The notes under the pieces were generated by a model. The model made no database searches. It was not told where the DNA came from and saw nothing but the letters and a program-made list of their open reading frames with translations. Below, piece after piece: positions 34,188 through 47,106 of a stretch of DNA of 64,000 nucleotides. Location of the stretch: positions 1 to 64,000 of the forward strand of contig NW_026251711.1 in the NCBI RefSeq assembly GCF_025024155.1. The letters are read 5' to 3'. Every line of letters starts with the position of its first letter. Position 1 is the stretch's first letter. The DNA comes from Gamsiella multidivaricata (taxonomy: Eukaryota > Mortierellomycota > Mortierellomycetes > Mortierellales > Mortierellaceae). The position numbers and the translations under genes are program-made.

Positions 34188-34488
34188 GTGAATGTCAAAT
34201 GAATCGATATCCGACGTAGGTTGTTTTGAGGAATGGTTTAACGGCCAATAATTGGAGGTAGAGGGTTGAAGGTTGAGAGCGATGATCGATGGTTGTTGGT
34301 CGGCGGTTGTTGGTCAATGGTCAATGGTCAATGGTGGCAACAAGAAGAGGGAAGGAAGAAAACAGTGTCCTCCCTTTCATGGCATCTGAATGAAACTTTT
34401 TTTTCTTTTCTGTTATATGCGGTTACTTGTGGAATGACACTTCCATGGCCACAGTGGTGCTTTAATGGGTTTCTGCACCCTTGTATGC
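34188..34488. other. Intergenic between SKI3 and GID1
   Basis: About 300 bp with the GID1 leader/promoter and the SKI3 3' flank. It contains tandem GGTCAATGGTCAATGGTCAA near 34312-34331. Confidence 0.5.
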
Positions 34489-37400
34489 TTACAGCTGCAC
34501 CAACTCCTCTATTGCGGCCCCCAGGGTTTGCCATGCCTTCTGCCTCCAGGGTGCAGCCATCACACCCCTCTGTGCCATCACCGCCGCGCCTTTCACTTTA
34601 GCCACACTCTGCCTCAGTTCCTCTTCAATCTTTTCCTTCTTCACGTTCTTCCACCCGGCTACCTTCTGCTGTCGTTCTGTGTTCGCCAGTAGCATCGTCC
34701 CTGCTACCTGCACATATCCTTGCATCAGATCAACTGCCTGCAGACTTTCCCTTCCATGTAGTAGGTCCAAACCTGCCTTTGCATTCACCTGGGCGACTGC
34801 ATACGAACTCATGCCCGTGTCCGCAGTCGTCCTTGATAGGTGTTCTGACAATCGACCCCACAGCGCTGCGTCGGCTGGGGCCTGGTGCACAGACTTAGAG
34901 AGTGCTGCAATAGAAAGCTTCGACTCGCTCAGAAGCGAATAATACTGGCTGATCATCTGGTCTGACCTCAGCTCCGGATCCATCTCTGCCAATTCCTGTC
35001 GCGAAAACTTGAGGATCTCCTTCAACGCTGCCGTAGCGAGTGTCTCATCATCCTGCACAAGTCCCATGGCTCCCAATCCAAAAATCGCAGGCAGATGTGT
35101 TGGAGATTGAGCAATGCACCGAAACAACTCCTCCTTCGCGACCGCCCGCTGTTCCTCGCCCCCAAGGGCCCAAAGGACCTGGCTCAGCAGGACTACAACA
35201 TCGTCCCGGGACTTTTCCATGCCCTCAACTTGCTCGGTCTCCGCAAGTGCGATCTCAAACATCCCCAGGCTGCGCTCAAGATCGCCCGCATAATACAGTG
35301 CCAATCCTGCTCCCAAGTGCTTGCATGTTCTGACCTCATTCGGCGTTACTTCCTGCCCCTCCAGCTCCAGCGAGATCTCATATGCCTCCACTGCACCAGT
35401 ATAATCCTGCATACAAAGTAGCGCGCGTGCCAGGTTGTGATGCAACATCATCCTACGCCTCCTAGATCCGTCATCGATAATCTCATGGCCTTCCTCTTCG
35501 TTCAAGATCCGGATCGCCGTCAAAAAGCACTCTGCTGCTCCTTCGTGCTGCAAGAACCGCTCGCGCATCAGACCCAACAAATTCCAGCCCGCAGCATCTC
35601 GAGGCCGCTGCTCCAGATACTTTGAAAGTGCAAAGGCTGGCGTAACCAAAAATGTTGTTGCATTTGAAGAAGGACCGCGTTTGGCGTTGGCAGCATGGGC
35701 TCCTGGGCTAGCCATGTGGAAATTGTCCACCATGCTCGTAAAGGTGTTAATCGCGTAGCCGTAGTCGGCTTCCAAGACAGAAGCCGTGCTGGATTCACAC
35801 GCATGTGCAAACAATGCTGTCGATTCGTGGCTTCCCCAAAGACTGGCGACACAGGCCTGCCCTGTCCATGCCTGTGCAAAGGAAGGATCCAAGGTTTGAG
35901 CAGTCGTGAACGCCTTGAGCGCAAGATCTAGGTCGAAGTTGAGCAAATACAGGAAGCCAAGGTTGGACCACGGCGCCGCATTCTATCCCAAAGTTTTCAA
36001 GAACTGATTAGCGTATCATTACCCAGGAACAATGCTCGAGCCATGGATAAACCGTATTCAAAGATGATACCTTGGGGTCGTATTCAATAGCCTTGATGAA
36101 CGCATGCTGGCTGATCTTGGCATTCGTCGACAGAGTTGCAACACCAAGCGCATTCCAAACAATTGGACTTTCTTCTTCAAACTGTAGCGACGCCTTCAGG
36201 CAACGCATGGTGACTCCGAGCCATTGTCCTTTATGTCGTGTTATCGTAGCTGTGCGGTGCTCCTTCGCAGCGTTTTCGTGTCGGTAATAGTACGTCAGAG
36301 CAATATCGTACCAGAAATGAGCAGCCAGATGCCCCTCGTTTCCGTTCAAAATATTCGCCCTCTTGTACGCGAGACCTGCAACTGTATAAATCGCATCCAG
36401 TGCTTGTGAGATCTCCTCTGATGTCGCGTTCACAAGGTCGGTAGATGTCATGGTCTTTAGAATCTCCAGTACCCCTTCGTCCGTGCCTGATGGAAAGTGA
36501 AGGAGCGCATTCGTATCGGAAGGCATCATGTTGACGATGGCGGACAGAATGTTCAGAGGACAGAGATACAGGTATCGAGGGACTGCACGGTATGCAAGAC
36601 AAGCATCGCCGACCAACTTCCATGCAGATATAATGTTGGGGTCCATTTGGAGAAGCTGAGACGCACACTGCAGCGCATGCCCGCAGGACTCTGCAGATCG
36701 GCCATAGTATCCGGAGACAAAGAACTCTTTGGCCTGCTCTAAACAACTCTCTGCTATACCCATCAGCGATGGAATGTGTTGGGACTCTTGATTTTGTTCC
36801 GCCAGCTGTAATGTCGACCGGTACTGCTCGATCGCCTCTGAATACATGCCAAGTCGTTGATGCACTCGCGCAATATGGTATTGCGCCGTAGTCGACTCTG
36901 GAACTAGCTCTCTATTCCTGGTGAATGCCTTCAATGCTGCCATGTACCTTCCCTCATGTTGATACGCTTCTGCAACACCTTCCCATGCCAGTGCGTTCTT
37001 AATGTCATTTCGCAGCAGCTTCTGGAAGGATCCCATAGCCTCGATATTGTTGCCACGCATCAGTTCCGCGAATCCCAGTCTGTTCAGGGCCCAGTTGGCC
37101 TTGCCGTCCGCTGCAATCACCTTTTCGTACACATCGATCGCGCCCTCCAAGCTGTCGCCTTTCAACAGGTAATCACTCAGGAAACGTCCAGCATCCCCTT
37201 CGCGAGGGTCCAAGGAGAACGCATGTTGGTAGCATTTTTCAGCACGAGGGTCATCCTGAGCAACCTCACGATAATAGTGTCCCAGATATGTAAAGGCTCC
37301 AGCACAATGCGGGTCCAGTTTGGCGGCAGCAATAAGTTGTGCATGACAATAATCCGAGTTTTCGCGGTACTCCCCACCCATGTCATAATAGATTCTTCCC

Positions 37401-39365
37401 AAACGATAGAGGTCCAGCGCGCGGGGCTCTTTTGACATTTCGATAACTTCCCGAAGCCATTCTTCCGCTTGCTCGAACTCCCCTCGAACGTAGCAGATCC
37501 ATCCTAGCTCAGACCGAGCAGAGATATTATCAGGGTCCAGTAGGAGAACATTTTCAAAGGATTTCGTTGCCTCTGCATATTTTCCTTCTATGCATCGGAC
37601 GAATCCAACACCCTAGGTTGAGCGGACAGACAGAAAAATATGACGTTAGACTCGAAAAATGGTGCGAGCGCAATATAACACCATAAACTAATTGAGGTAT
37701 GGATATTCACCTGACGGGCCTCAATATTATTTTCGTCCGCATCAAGGATTCCTTCATAAAGAGCGAGGGCACTGCCTGCCAGCTTTGGGCTGATTTTGAG
37801 CTGACAGCAAGCCATACAGAGCTCGAAGGATCGGCGCATTTTGTCGAATGGAAATGCCGTGGCGGCAGCAAGCCTCTGGAGGATATTTCGTCCTGCCGTG
37901 GCATGCTCCAGACCAGCTTCATAATCCTGAACTGAATAGTCCATCCAGCATATGACGAGGTAACCATACGCGAGGTCTGGTTCCAACTTGAAGCCCTCCT
38001 CCAGAATCTCCACTAGATCTTCCCTCGCTTCTCCGTTCGCGAAATGCAGTTGTGCTTGAATTATATTGGACAATCCGGTGTTGGGGAACTTTGTGAAGTA
38101 CAGCTCCTGAAGGTACGCATCATAGTCGGAAGGCATGGCTGCATCGGTGAATTTTAGAAGCAGTTCGTATGGCAATGGTGAAGCGCAGTTGCCCTTGATC
38201 ATGTCGGACGCCAACGCCAACGCTTTTTCACGGATTACTGTCTTCTGATCAAATGTGATGGCTTCGATTTTCTTGATATAAAACTGAAGTAGCTTCAACT
38301 GCAGATCCGCCCTATTCTCTGGGTCGAGCTCCAAGATTGACTCGTATGTAGTGCCAAGCTATCCCAATATATGAGCGGGACAAATTCTACAGTTAGCACT
38401 GTAGTCGTAAATGGTAGGAGACTTCATATTCTAAATACGATATGGATGCTTTTTTTTACCTCAGACTTGTTGTAGAGCTCATTTTTCACTGCATTCTGAA
38501 CCTGCTCCTGAGTTCCGCCTCCAAGACGTCCTCGGCGCAGTCTAACCTCGCGTTCGTAGAACTGGGCATCCATCTTTTCTTGAATCGATGCCAGAGTTTT
38601 GAGGGTTTCCATACGGCTTGGCTTATCACCCAATAAATCGTAGAGCATCGATCCGGGCAGGAGCGTTTTAATCTTCTCAATTGCCTTGTTCATTTCGCCC
38701 TCAGTGGTATAAAGATCAATCAACCGCTCTGTTACCGACATGGCCTTCTTTCCATCCGCACTATTTCATAACAAGAATGAAAATGCGGTTTGATCCGTAA
38801 GCTCGCCATATGATACATTTCCAAGAAGCGAAATTGTCTATACCTTTTTAGGTGGATCTGGAGCATCTCCTCCAGTGCTGCGGCGAGCTCAGGCCACTTC
38901 TTTAGTTTATCGTAAAAGTTGATCAGACCCTAATTCCACAATCGACACGTATCATAAGTGTTATCAACAGTAACCTTAGATTATGATAGCGAAGCACCGA
39001 TATTGATGCTGGATGCTGTCCACATACCTCGCGCGCCAGAGGAAGCTCGGGGCTAACTGCAATTGCTTTTCTAAAGCGCTCTTCTCCTTTGGCCGCTTGA
39101 CCCTGGTTCTGATACGCCAATCCTGAAAGCACTAGACTGCATGGGCATCAGTGGCAGTGGGCAAATGGAATTATGTCAGATCTATCTACACACGAAACAA
39201 CAAGTAATTGATACCACCATTGAAAGGCGCCTTGATTGATCTTTACCCCATATAGTTCTCCGAGTCGGCATCAAGGACCTTTCGGGTCCACATCAGGGCA
39301 TCATCATAGCTCTTGTTCGCGATGGCCTCCCTAGCGTTCTTGAGATTGATCTTGACAGTCGACAT
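34489..39365 (-). CDS. SKI3: Ski complex TPR subunit Ski3 (TTC37 family)
   Basis: Seven exons: 39365-39247, 39136-39028, 38929-38844, 38760-38460, 38358-37711, 37612-36071 and 35982-34489, in phase, about 1,432 residues. The N terminus (MSTVKINLKNAREAIANKSY) and tandem TPRs throughout match Ski3/TTC37; for example YMGLVLSGLAYQNQGQAAKG, LDPREGDAGRFLSDYLLKGD and NAAPWSNLGFLYLLNFDLDL, the last after the characteristic IVWNALGVATLS. In the cytoplasm Ski3 scaffolds the Ski2 helicase and two Ski8 copies and feeds RNA to the exosome for 3'-5' decay. An upstream in-frame ATG at 39458 exists; 39365 is preferred by homology. No partner Ski gene is nearby. Confidence 0.92.
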
Positions 39366-40372
39366 CGCGGTTCCTGCGGTCAACGATCGATTATTATTTT
39401 TAATGACGCCAGATTCTCTCTCCGGATCCAGGACAATGGGCGCGATAATTCCCACCACTGGTCAAAGCTCCGGGTGGAATTAGTGCGCACTCGGAGAGGA
39501 AATAATGATCTCACACTGTCAGACGGGGCGAGGTGTAGTGACTGTACCAAAGGCTGCATTGTCCAAGCCGTGGCTTGGACTGGACAAACTATCGAATTTT
39601 ATCCTCCTCCATCTCGTCCTTGCCCTGAAGGTGTTCCACTGGACGGGCATCCGCTCTCTTCCTCGCTGCCGTGGTCAAATCCTCCTGAGGTCGCTGTCGC
39701 ACAAAGCCCTGGGCCACACCTCCAACACGCCTCCTGGCCTTCTTTTTCGGGCATATGTCTTCAGACTTCTCCATGCCACCGTTGCTTTACACCGCAATCC
39801 GCGATACCCTTCGACGTTTTCAGAGGTAGCGCCAAATCCGTCGTCAAGAACTTTGGGACGAGTCCTAGGTAGATATCCATCGTACCCAAAGTTCCTTGAG
39901 TATGGTTTCCCTTTCTATGTTTTCCTGGCCGTCTACTCTTTCTTCTCCCTCGTAGACAGTCTTCCTATTCCCTTCTTCGTTCTCCCTGGTTCGCCGCTCT
40001 TTCGCTGCCTAGCTTTATCACCATCATGGATGGTGCTAACCATACACTCCGATAGTCGTACATGTCCAACCTAATATTCCTTGACTCTCAGCTCATTCAG
40101 TCTTAACATGTGCTCTTTATCCTCATGAAATTGATCCAAAAGACATTCCAGCACGGACCAATGCTCCAGCAGCCACTAGATCTCTTCTACGATCATGTCT
40201 TATCGCAGAAAAGTCAATCGAAATGTCTGCGACCATTACAAGCTATGGAGGAGCTCCAATCTGCCTTCGGATCGCAGAGACCCCTCTATTTCGTGAATAG
40301 ACTACCAGTTGTGAATATGTTGCTCAATAAAGCTTCTACGTGCCAGCGAAACTCTAACAAAAATAGGCTTAC
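39366..40372. other. Intergenic, SKI3 promoter side
   Basis: No convincing gene. A minus-strand 61-codon frame (39774-39589, basic, KKKARRRVGG) and a plus-strand 189-codon frame both look accidental. Confidence 0.4.
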
Positions 40373-40433
40373 GGTAACACGACGCGTACTTTTTTTTTTT
40401 TTTTTTATTAACATAAGGTAACACGACGCGTAC
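40373..40433 (-). repeat. Poly(A)-like insertion flanked by a 17-bp direct repeat
   Basis: GGTAACACGACGCGTAC occurs at 40373-40389 and again at 40417-40433. Between them lie 17 T followed by ATTAACATAA. It looks like a retroposed, heavily truncated poly(A) tail with its target-site duplication. Confidence 0.6.
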
Positions 40434-40748
40434 CTATTGATTAGGCTCGACAGCCTGAAATTGCGCAGAGTTTCCATTTATGGTAACGGGCTTGCCCTGC
40501 ACATGATCTCGTCCTCAGGCTGGGAACGAGCCTACCTATTGGTAGCGAGGGCGAGTATAACTCGGGCCTGGAGCCTTAGTCTGGGCACGTTGACTACATA
40601 AGAACATTGAATAGAAGTAAGTTGAAGAACTGCAGATGAAAACGCTTAAGAACCTCAGATGTAAGCACACTTACGAGAGATCTCTCGGATCGAGGTTTCA
40701 AGGAAGAGCCTTGTCCCTTCAAAAATCAGAGGAGATACTATTTAGAAG
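40434..40748. other. Intergenic, nothing identified
   Basis: No gene, tRNA-like fold or repeat recognised. Confidence 0.4.
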
Positions 40749-40865
40749 TAGTGATTCTCACCGGTGAACGGTTAACCACGGTGAACAACTTTTATGATTT
40801 TTTCACCGGTGATAATACCGGTGAACTGCGAAAAGTGCACTACAATTCACCGGTGAGAATCACTG
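40749..40865. mobile_element. hAT-type MITE, 117 bp
   Basis: The 8-bp duplication TTTAGAAG (40741-40748 and 40866-40873) flanks terminal inverted repeats (C/T)AGTGATTCTCACCGGTGAA. CACCGGTGA is repeated internally. An 8-bp duplication and a CAGTG-type end are hallmarks of hAT elements. It has no coding capacity. Confidence 0.85.
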
Positions 40866-41842
40866 TTTAGAAGAATAGGGATGCAACAACACACTCGGGT
40901 TAAGGGTCAGCTATGTCGAAAGGGACTTTCCTTCGACTCATGTGCTTAGACCAGCGGCCATCGAGGGGCGCTGTTCTTGGTCCTCCGCATCCGATCACTA
41001 CAGGATCATGATCGTTACCTTGTTGACGCTTGCGAGACTCGTGGAGCGGACAGGGGCAGAAGAGGGAACGCTTGTAGTACAATATGATTCCAAAGGAGGG
41101 TAGGGGTGTCCGAAACGGACTAGCAAGAAAGCTTGGACGAACTTGGGTTGCAGAGGCTCGAGCGCAAAAGTCCCGTATCTACTAGCGATGCTGGTGATGG
41201 CTAACACTGGCAGAGCATACCAATCGAGCGTGGTACAGAGGATGGGACTATGTATGCGTGAGCGATTTAGTGGATTCGAACAGCGTTCCAGTGATTTTGA
41301 TGGTGGTGAAATCCTGCTATTATCTCGGAGGGCTGCGATTTTCAGATTATCAAATGCCTTGCAGCGAATTCGAAACATTCCATCCTGATCTTGACTCGAG
41401 GGATCCTGTGGTCTGGTCGCACCTTGCACTTAAATGAAGTTGAGCCAGAGAAGGCATTCGACATCGACACACTTATAGAGTGGCATGACTTGGCGCTCCA
41501 GACGTGTGTTCTGGATATAGCCTGGAGGTAAATGTCATAGAATGAATGCTGAACGTAGGCCAAGGGTTCAAAGTGTGAGGTTTTAAGACATAGTTGTCAT
41601 GCGAAAGGGACTCGAGAAAACAAACATTTAATTAAAGTCGTTCGAACTGCCAAATTTTTGCCGCCATGGCGTTCAAGGCTCCGTACTCTTGAGTGATATC
41701 TACAAATCAACGAACTCCAGATTTGCACGATCAGGAACTTCTGAAGTTTTCTCAAGGTCCACAAGGGGAATCAACGAGCTTGGTGAGAATCTGAAAGTAT
41801 CAGATATTGTTTGCATGCCCCAAGGTAACCTTCTTTTGGGAT
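40866..41842. other. Intergenic, nothing identified
   Basis: Several open frames on both strands lack protein-like features. It may include undetected flanks of the downstream relic. Confidence 0.4.
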
Positions 41843-43227
41843 TCATTGCAATGCATTTCCATACAATTCTGGAATAAAGAAAGGGAGTGATGATCGCGTT
41901 TTAGGGTCCCGCACGCCACAGCAATGGCCCAATGACTCACTGACAGGCTGTCTTATCTCATCCACAATATCCTCGTCCGTTAGGATGTATGGCGCCCCCT
42001 GTTCATCTGGATGGTTTAATAGGAACGTTACTGACATAGGGTCCTGGTACGGCATCCGTTGAAGAGTGGCATTGAGTTCGTTGATAACATTCTCGCCATC
42101 GACATAGCTGTTTGGTGTGTCGCTGTCGCTTGGTGTGCATATTTTACATTTTTTGAAGCAGTTGGCGATATTTGTGTCTTTCACCTCATCCCGAGCTTGC
42201 ACTACTATTCTGATTTCTATGAAGACGTTGGGCCTTGCAGGGTTTGCGATACCATTCTCAAGGTTGCTCAGAAAAATGAAACTTATATCGCGCTTTAAAT
42301 GACCTGATGATACCAACATCCATGGACTGGATCTTGGAGGTCACGTTGGGCGGCAAGTAGAGAGCCTCTGTGTTCGATCGCTGTGGGAGATTTGACTGTT
42401 TTACATGTGCGCTGCAATTGTCCAATATTAACAGCACTCTGCGATTCACTCTGCCATCAAATCACTTGAGCCAGTCGTTGAATATCTTCAGCGTCATCCA
42501 TGCCCTGGTATTTCAACGGTAGGTCATTCCCAAGTTACTGAGCTGAACGTCCTTGAAACAACGCGGCTTCTGGAACTTGCTGATGATCCATAGCGGCACT
42601 TTATCGGATCCATCACCGTTCGAACAGTTAGCAATTGTTAAGTGCTCTTTGTCCTGCTATCTGTCCCCAAGTTCTTTGTCGCTAAGGCTCTATTGGGCCT
42701 AAGAAAGGATTATTGTTACATTGCTGCCTAAACACCTCGATGCCTTCTTGGCATAAACTGGCCAACCTTACCTACATTCGATAGAAGAGACCGGTATCAC
42801 CCACATTGTAGATGTCCTTCCATGGGTATCTGTCAAGCCATGAGTGCAATCCGGACAACAGCCCTTCAAGGGTTTGCATGTTCATAGATCCGCTCTCTCT
42901 GACTGTTCGATATCCTTGGATGCCATGGCGCTTCTTGAACAACGTTAACCAGCCTTCGGAAAACTCGAAACTCACTTCTTCGCCGTAGAGATCCTTGAGG
43001 AAACCCTTTCCTTTAGCTTGGATTAGGCGCCCATTCATCTGGACCTGGCCCTGATAAAGCTCGAACCGATCCTTTAAGGCATCTTCCACCGTCAGGAACT
43101 CTACCGCTTTGTGCCGCTTGGCGTCCTTCTTGCGTTGATCAGTGTTTAGAGTAGTTCTATAGACCGCTTTAGTGTCTTGAATATTCTTGACCTGGCTATC
43201 TTGGTACTGTGTTTCTTCTCCAGTCAT
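41843..43227 (-). pseudogene. pogo/Tigger-like transposase relic (CENP-B type)
   Basis: On the minus strand an N-terminal block (43227-42772) has a Tc5/CENP-B-like HTH (SEGWLTLFKKRHGIQGYRTV) and IYNVGDTGLFYRM, the first catalytic D region of DDE_1. A middle block (about 42680-42258) has VPLWIISKFQKPRCFK, VLLILDNCSAHVK (second D) and LPPNVTSKIQSMDVGIIRSF (third D). A degenerate C-terminal block follows. Stops and frame changes separate the blocks. Terminal repeats were not found. Confidence 0.75.
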
Positions 43228-44375
43228 GAATTAAGCTGATCAATATTCGTACTCGGGTCCTCGTTCTTTTTACGGTAAAGAGCAATGCGCTACTCGTCGG
43301 TCATCGTCACATGTGAGGGTTCTTTGGAAGTCATGAGGATTTGTAGTTGCTGGGATTGCACTGTACAAATGGATGTACAGTATTTATTAATGTAATGATT
43401 GAGAAGGCTGTTGTCGGTGCAGCGACGGATATCGAAACATGAAAACCTCCCATTCTGTAAAGGAAATATCGCTTTATAAAGGCTCAGATAATTAGCATGA
43501 AACCGAGCAATTGGTTCAAGAGACGATGCGTATCCGTTACAGATAGAGTCCTCAGCACCCTGGGAAAAGATTGAATAAGGCGGAATGTATTTAGTCCTAG
43601 CAAGCGCTGTACAGCTGCATGCGTTTTATATTTCCTCGGGGGAATGAAAGGTTTGTCTCCGTGGATATTCAAAAAATCGATCGAACATTGGCATGAATCT
43701 GAGCCTATTGACCCCGATCCCCTTCATTTCCCTTATCAGCCTTGTCTTAGGGCCATTGTGGGTCGTCATATTCATCGTCATCATTCCAATTAGCGCCAAC
43801 TGCTATTTATTAATAAGGCCCACGATCGACTGAACGAAGATGCAGCAGAGCTGTATATGGATAATAAACGACAATTAGGCGCGTAGCCCGTTTCTTTCTT
43901 TTTTTCTTTCATCCGTTCTTTAGTTCAAAGTGAAGATGCGTTTTTTTTTTTTACTGAGAGCAGTAGCACAGCCCACTGCGACCACTGACTGCCACTACGC
44001 TTCCCCCTTCGTCCTCCCTATTATTATCCTCACTTCTTTTTTCCCTTCCTGCCTTTCAACACCACTCCCAACCTCACCACCTTCATCCACACCCCCCATT
44101 ATCATCCTCAACGTTGGCATTGGCATCGGCATCGGCATATGTCTACATGCTCCGTGTCACATCTCAACTTTTATTGACCCGCGAATCTTTTGCCACCGGC
44201 TCACGCTAGTGTTACCCACTACATATACTCTCCTTCGCTCCTTCTGGCCCTGCCCTGAAACGCACTGTTATCCCTCTTCGTTCCTCTTTCTTCATCCTAA
44301 CAACTACTGCTACCCTATCGAATTTGTCTACTGCTCCCAACTGAACAATTGTATAGCACATAAACACAGCAGCAA
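43228..44375. other. Intergenic and leader of the Golgi protein gene
   Basis: AT-rich, then a pyrimidine-rich stretch (43920-44340) with CATTGGCATCGGCATCGGCA-type repeats near 44110-44140. It is probably the promoter and 5' leader of the next gene. Confidence 0.4.
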
Positions 44376-47106
44376 ATGGCGGACAGCTCAAGTCAGCACT
44401 CTGTAAGTACTACTTGCTGCTCTACCTTCTTCGTATCGCATTATTGTCGGGACGGTGTAGTTTTCGTTGGCGTGTGATATGATGCGATGCGATGCGATGG
44501 GCTTTTGTTGTTTGTGTTTGCTGTCGGTTATTGTTTGTCTGCTGTAGGTTATTGTTTGTCTGCTGTAAACTAGACTAGTGCGATTTGATGCACTTTCAAC
44601 CGTCCAAACAAACAAAAAAAAACGTTCCTGAAAATGAGAAGTAGCGAGGATTTCCACGACGCCCTGTTTTCTCTGCCTCATCCTTCTTCCCCTATCTCCA
44701 TCTATTCATCCGCATCCCATTCTCCCATTCCCTCCTACATCCTCACTTTCCTCCTTCGTGCGTCCTTTTTCTCTCGCACACTCTCTCTCGCGCATACTTT
44801 CTCCCTCTCTCCACTCGCGCGCCATGTCTCGCTCTTAAATCCCACACTCTTAAATATCTCTCACTCTTAATCTAACTTTCTCTTAACCCCTCTCATATAC
44901 TGCCTCTTCACAGCAAGTGTCCCTAATGCCTGGTCCAGCCATCTCCCCACGACCTGGACACACCGGCAACTCCTACCCGGACTACAAACAGGAGTACTAC
45001 TCACAGCAACACCAGAAGCAAGAATACAGTTACGACCCTCCCTTTGCTTATGACAACCATACCAACACTGCCATTTCCACCACCCCAAGATACCCCTCAT
45101 CATCATCCACCCCTACTGTATACAACAACAACATTAATCTCAATCCTATCAACGACCACCAATACAGTTACGCTTCTCCTGCCTCCAGTTATCATAACAG
45201 CAATAGCAATAACAACTATTATAATTCTAATACTGGCAATAATACCTCCTCGGGTCTCAAGCGACAGCCGACCCACCAACAGTATCCACAGCTGCAGCCA
45301 CAAAAGCAGCATCAGCAGCACGCCGTAGCCGAGAACTCTCTCAGACAACCCCTACAGCAAGACTCCCAACACCGCAATTACGACCCATATCCTCACCGAA
45401 CACCAAGAGTCCCCCAGCTGTAGCCTCAGCCAACGTACACTCTCCTGGGGAGCAAGACCCCACTAATGCCGAGAGTAAACCTAAAGCACCGCCTTCTTAC
45501 TGCTATCCACCTCAGCCCTCCTCCCGACCTTCGTCGCCGGACCCTGACGACCATGGCCCCTTCATCTCGCGTATCAAACAGCTGTTCAAGTTCCCGTCCT
45601 CGACCTACGGCAAATCAATGGTCTTGGTAATTGCAGTCGAGGCATTGCTCGTGATTATTATGCAGGCTATCATTGTCGGTCTGTACTTCCACAGCCTGGT
45701 CGACACGCCATTGCCGCCACCGACGTCAGGATTATATGCCAACATAACTATGCCACCTTATCTGGACACGAGGAACCAGTCGCGCTCTATTCCTGCGTAC
45801 CTCATTGTCTTCGTCTTTGCACAGCTTTTCCAACTCGTCTTTGCCTGGGACGCAGTAAGTCTTCATTTTGCTCTGTTACAAATACTTGTAACGATTGCCC
45901 CGTTCATATTTTGTCTCGTTCAGTGTTTGTGTTTAAAACACGCCCCAAAGAAGGGGTGTGTGGGTAGAGCCTGAAAAAGGCCAGGTGGGCGAAACGCTTA
46001 ATACTGGCATGAATGACTGGATGGATAGATACCGAAGTACAGAAAGTGTGTTCTACGCGTAGCAATACCTACCTCTTTTGTTATTCTCACTCGTTTTTTT
46101 TTTGTAATAGGTGCGGGCACAGAATACGATCGAGTTGATTGGGATTGTAATATTCAATTTATGCTGCTTCGCCTACTCGATCTTTGAGATCTCCCAGATC
46201 CGCAACTCGCTCTGGGACTCGGGAAACGAGGGCTTCTTTGTTCCACAGGACAAGGCCCAGAAGCTACAAGACTCTATTCAGCCATTCTTGATCATCGTCG
46301 TCTGTATCATTGGCATCACACAGTTTCTCGTCACTTGGTTGGCCTACCGGCTCTTCCAGGAGTTTGGATGGAAGATTTACAAAAAGATCGGAGCCGATCC
46401 CAACACAAAGAGTAAGCAAGCGCACTATTTAATGATAGCTGTTACCATGGCATGATCGTATGCAATGAAATAGCTGACTTTACGTTTTTTTTTTTTTGTT
46501 GTGTATAGAAATGTACCGCGCGTACCAGATCTACCTGGTGCTGATCAAGGTCGACCTGTTCTTCTTTGTGGGATTTTCAATCCAGTTCATCTATTTGACC
46601 CTGATAAAGCGCGGTCAGGACCCCGAATACTGGTTGACGATCATTGTGCTGCCTGTGACGATCCTGATTCTGTACATTGCGGTGTATGCGGTCCGACACG
46701 AGAGCCGCAAGTGGATGGCGACGTTCCTGCTGGCGATGCTGTGTGGAGTCGTTTACTTTATCTTTAAGGTCGTCAGAATGTATATCGGACCCAAGGTCGA
46801 GAATTACAGGGGTGTCTTCAAGTTCCTGACCCTTTTCGGTAAGACGCACAGTTTCTTTATCTGAATTCAGCTCATGCACTTTTGCTCTCTGTCCTCTATT
46901 GTTTTATTCTAACGATCCGACGTGCTATTGCTGTTTCGTTTGTTTTAGCATCGCTGTGCTTAATTACGATTCTGCTGACAATCGCCAACGCTGCTTTCTG
47001 CTACCGCAATTTTGGAAAGGGATTGAAGCCTCATTTGCAGCAGGATGGCCCCGAGGCACAGAGCGTAACCTCCCCAGCGGGTGCTCGCCATCTGGAGATC
47101 GACTAA
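44376..47106 (+). CDS. UPF0658 Golgi membrane protein
   Basis: Proposed exons: 44376-44402, 44914-45281, 45329-45854, 46111-46411, 46509-46838 and 46949-47106, about 569 residues. The tiny first exon (MADSSSQHS) is followed by a Gln/Asn/Tyr-rich disordered region. The membrane domain then carries at least six segments (MVLVIAVEALLVIIMQAIIV, FLIIVVCIIGITQFLVTW, VDLFFFVGFSIQFIYLTL, WLTIIVLPVTILILYIAVYA) and the motif MYRAYQIYLVLIKVDLFFF typical of UPF0658 proteins. Function is unknown; Golgi location comes from the yeast relatives. The 47-nt intron 45282-45328 is inferred only because the frames on either side differ; a frameshift is the alternative. Confidence 0.85.

Noticed and set aside
39505..40074. 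189-codon plus-strand frame upstream of SKI3
   Set aside because: No domain, poor start context and low-quality composition; it more likely covers SKI3 promoter DNA.
40460..40620. Possible tRNA or structured RNA
   Set aside because: No cloverleaf with consistent arms could be drawn, and no internal A/B boxes at correct spacing.
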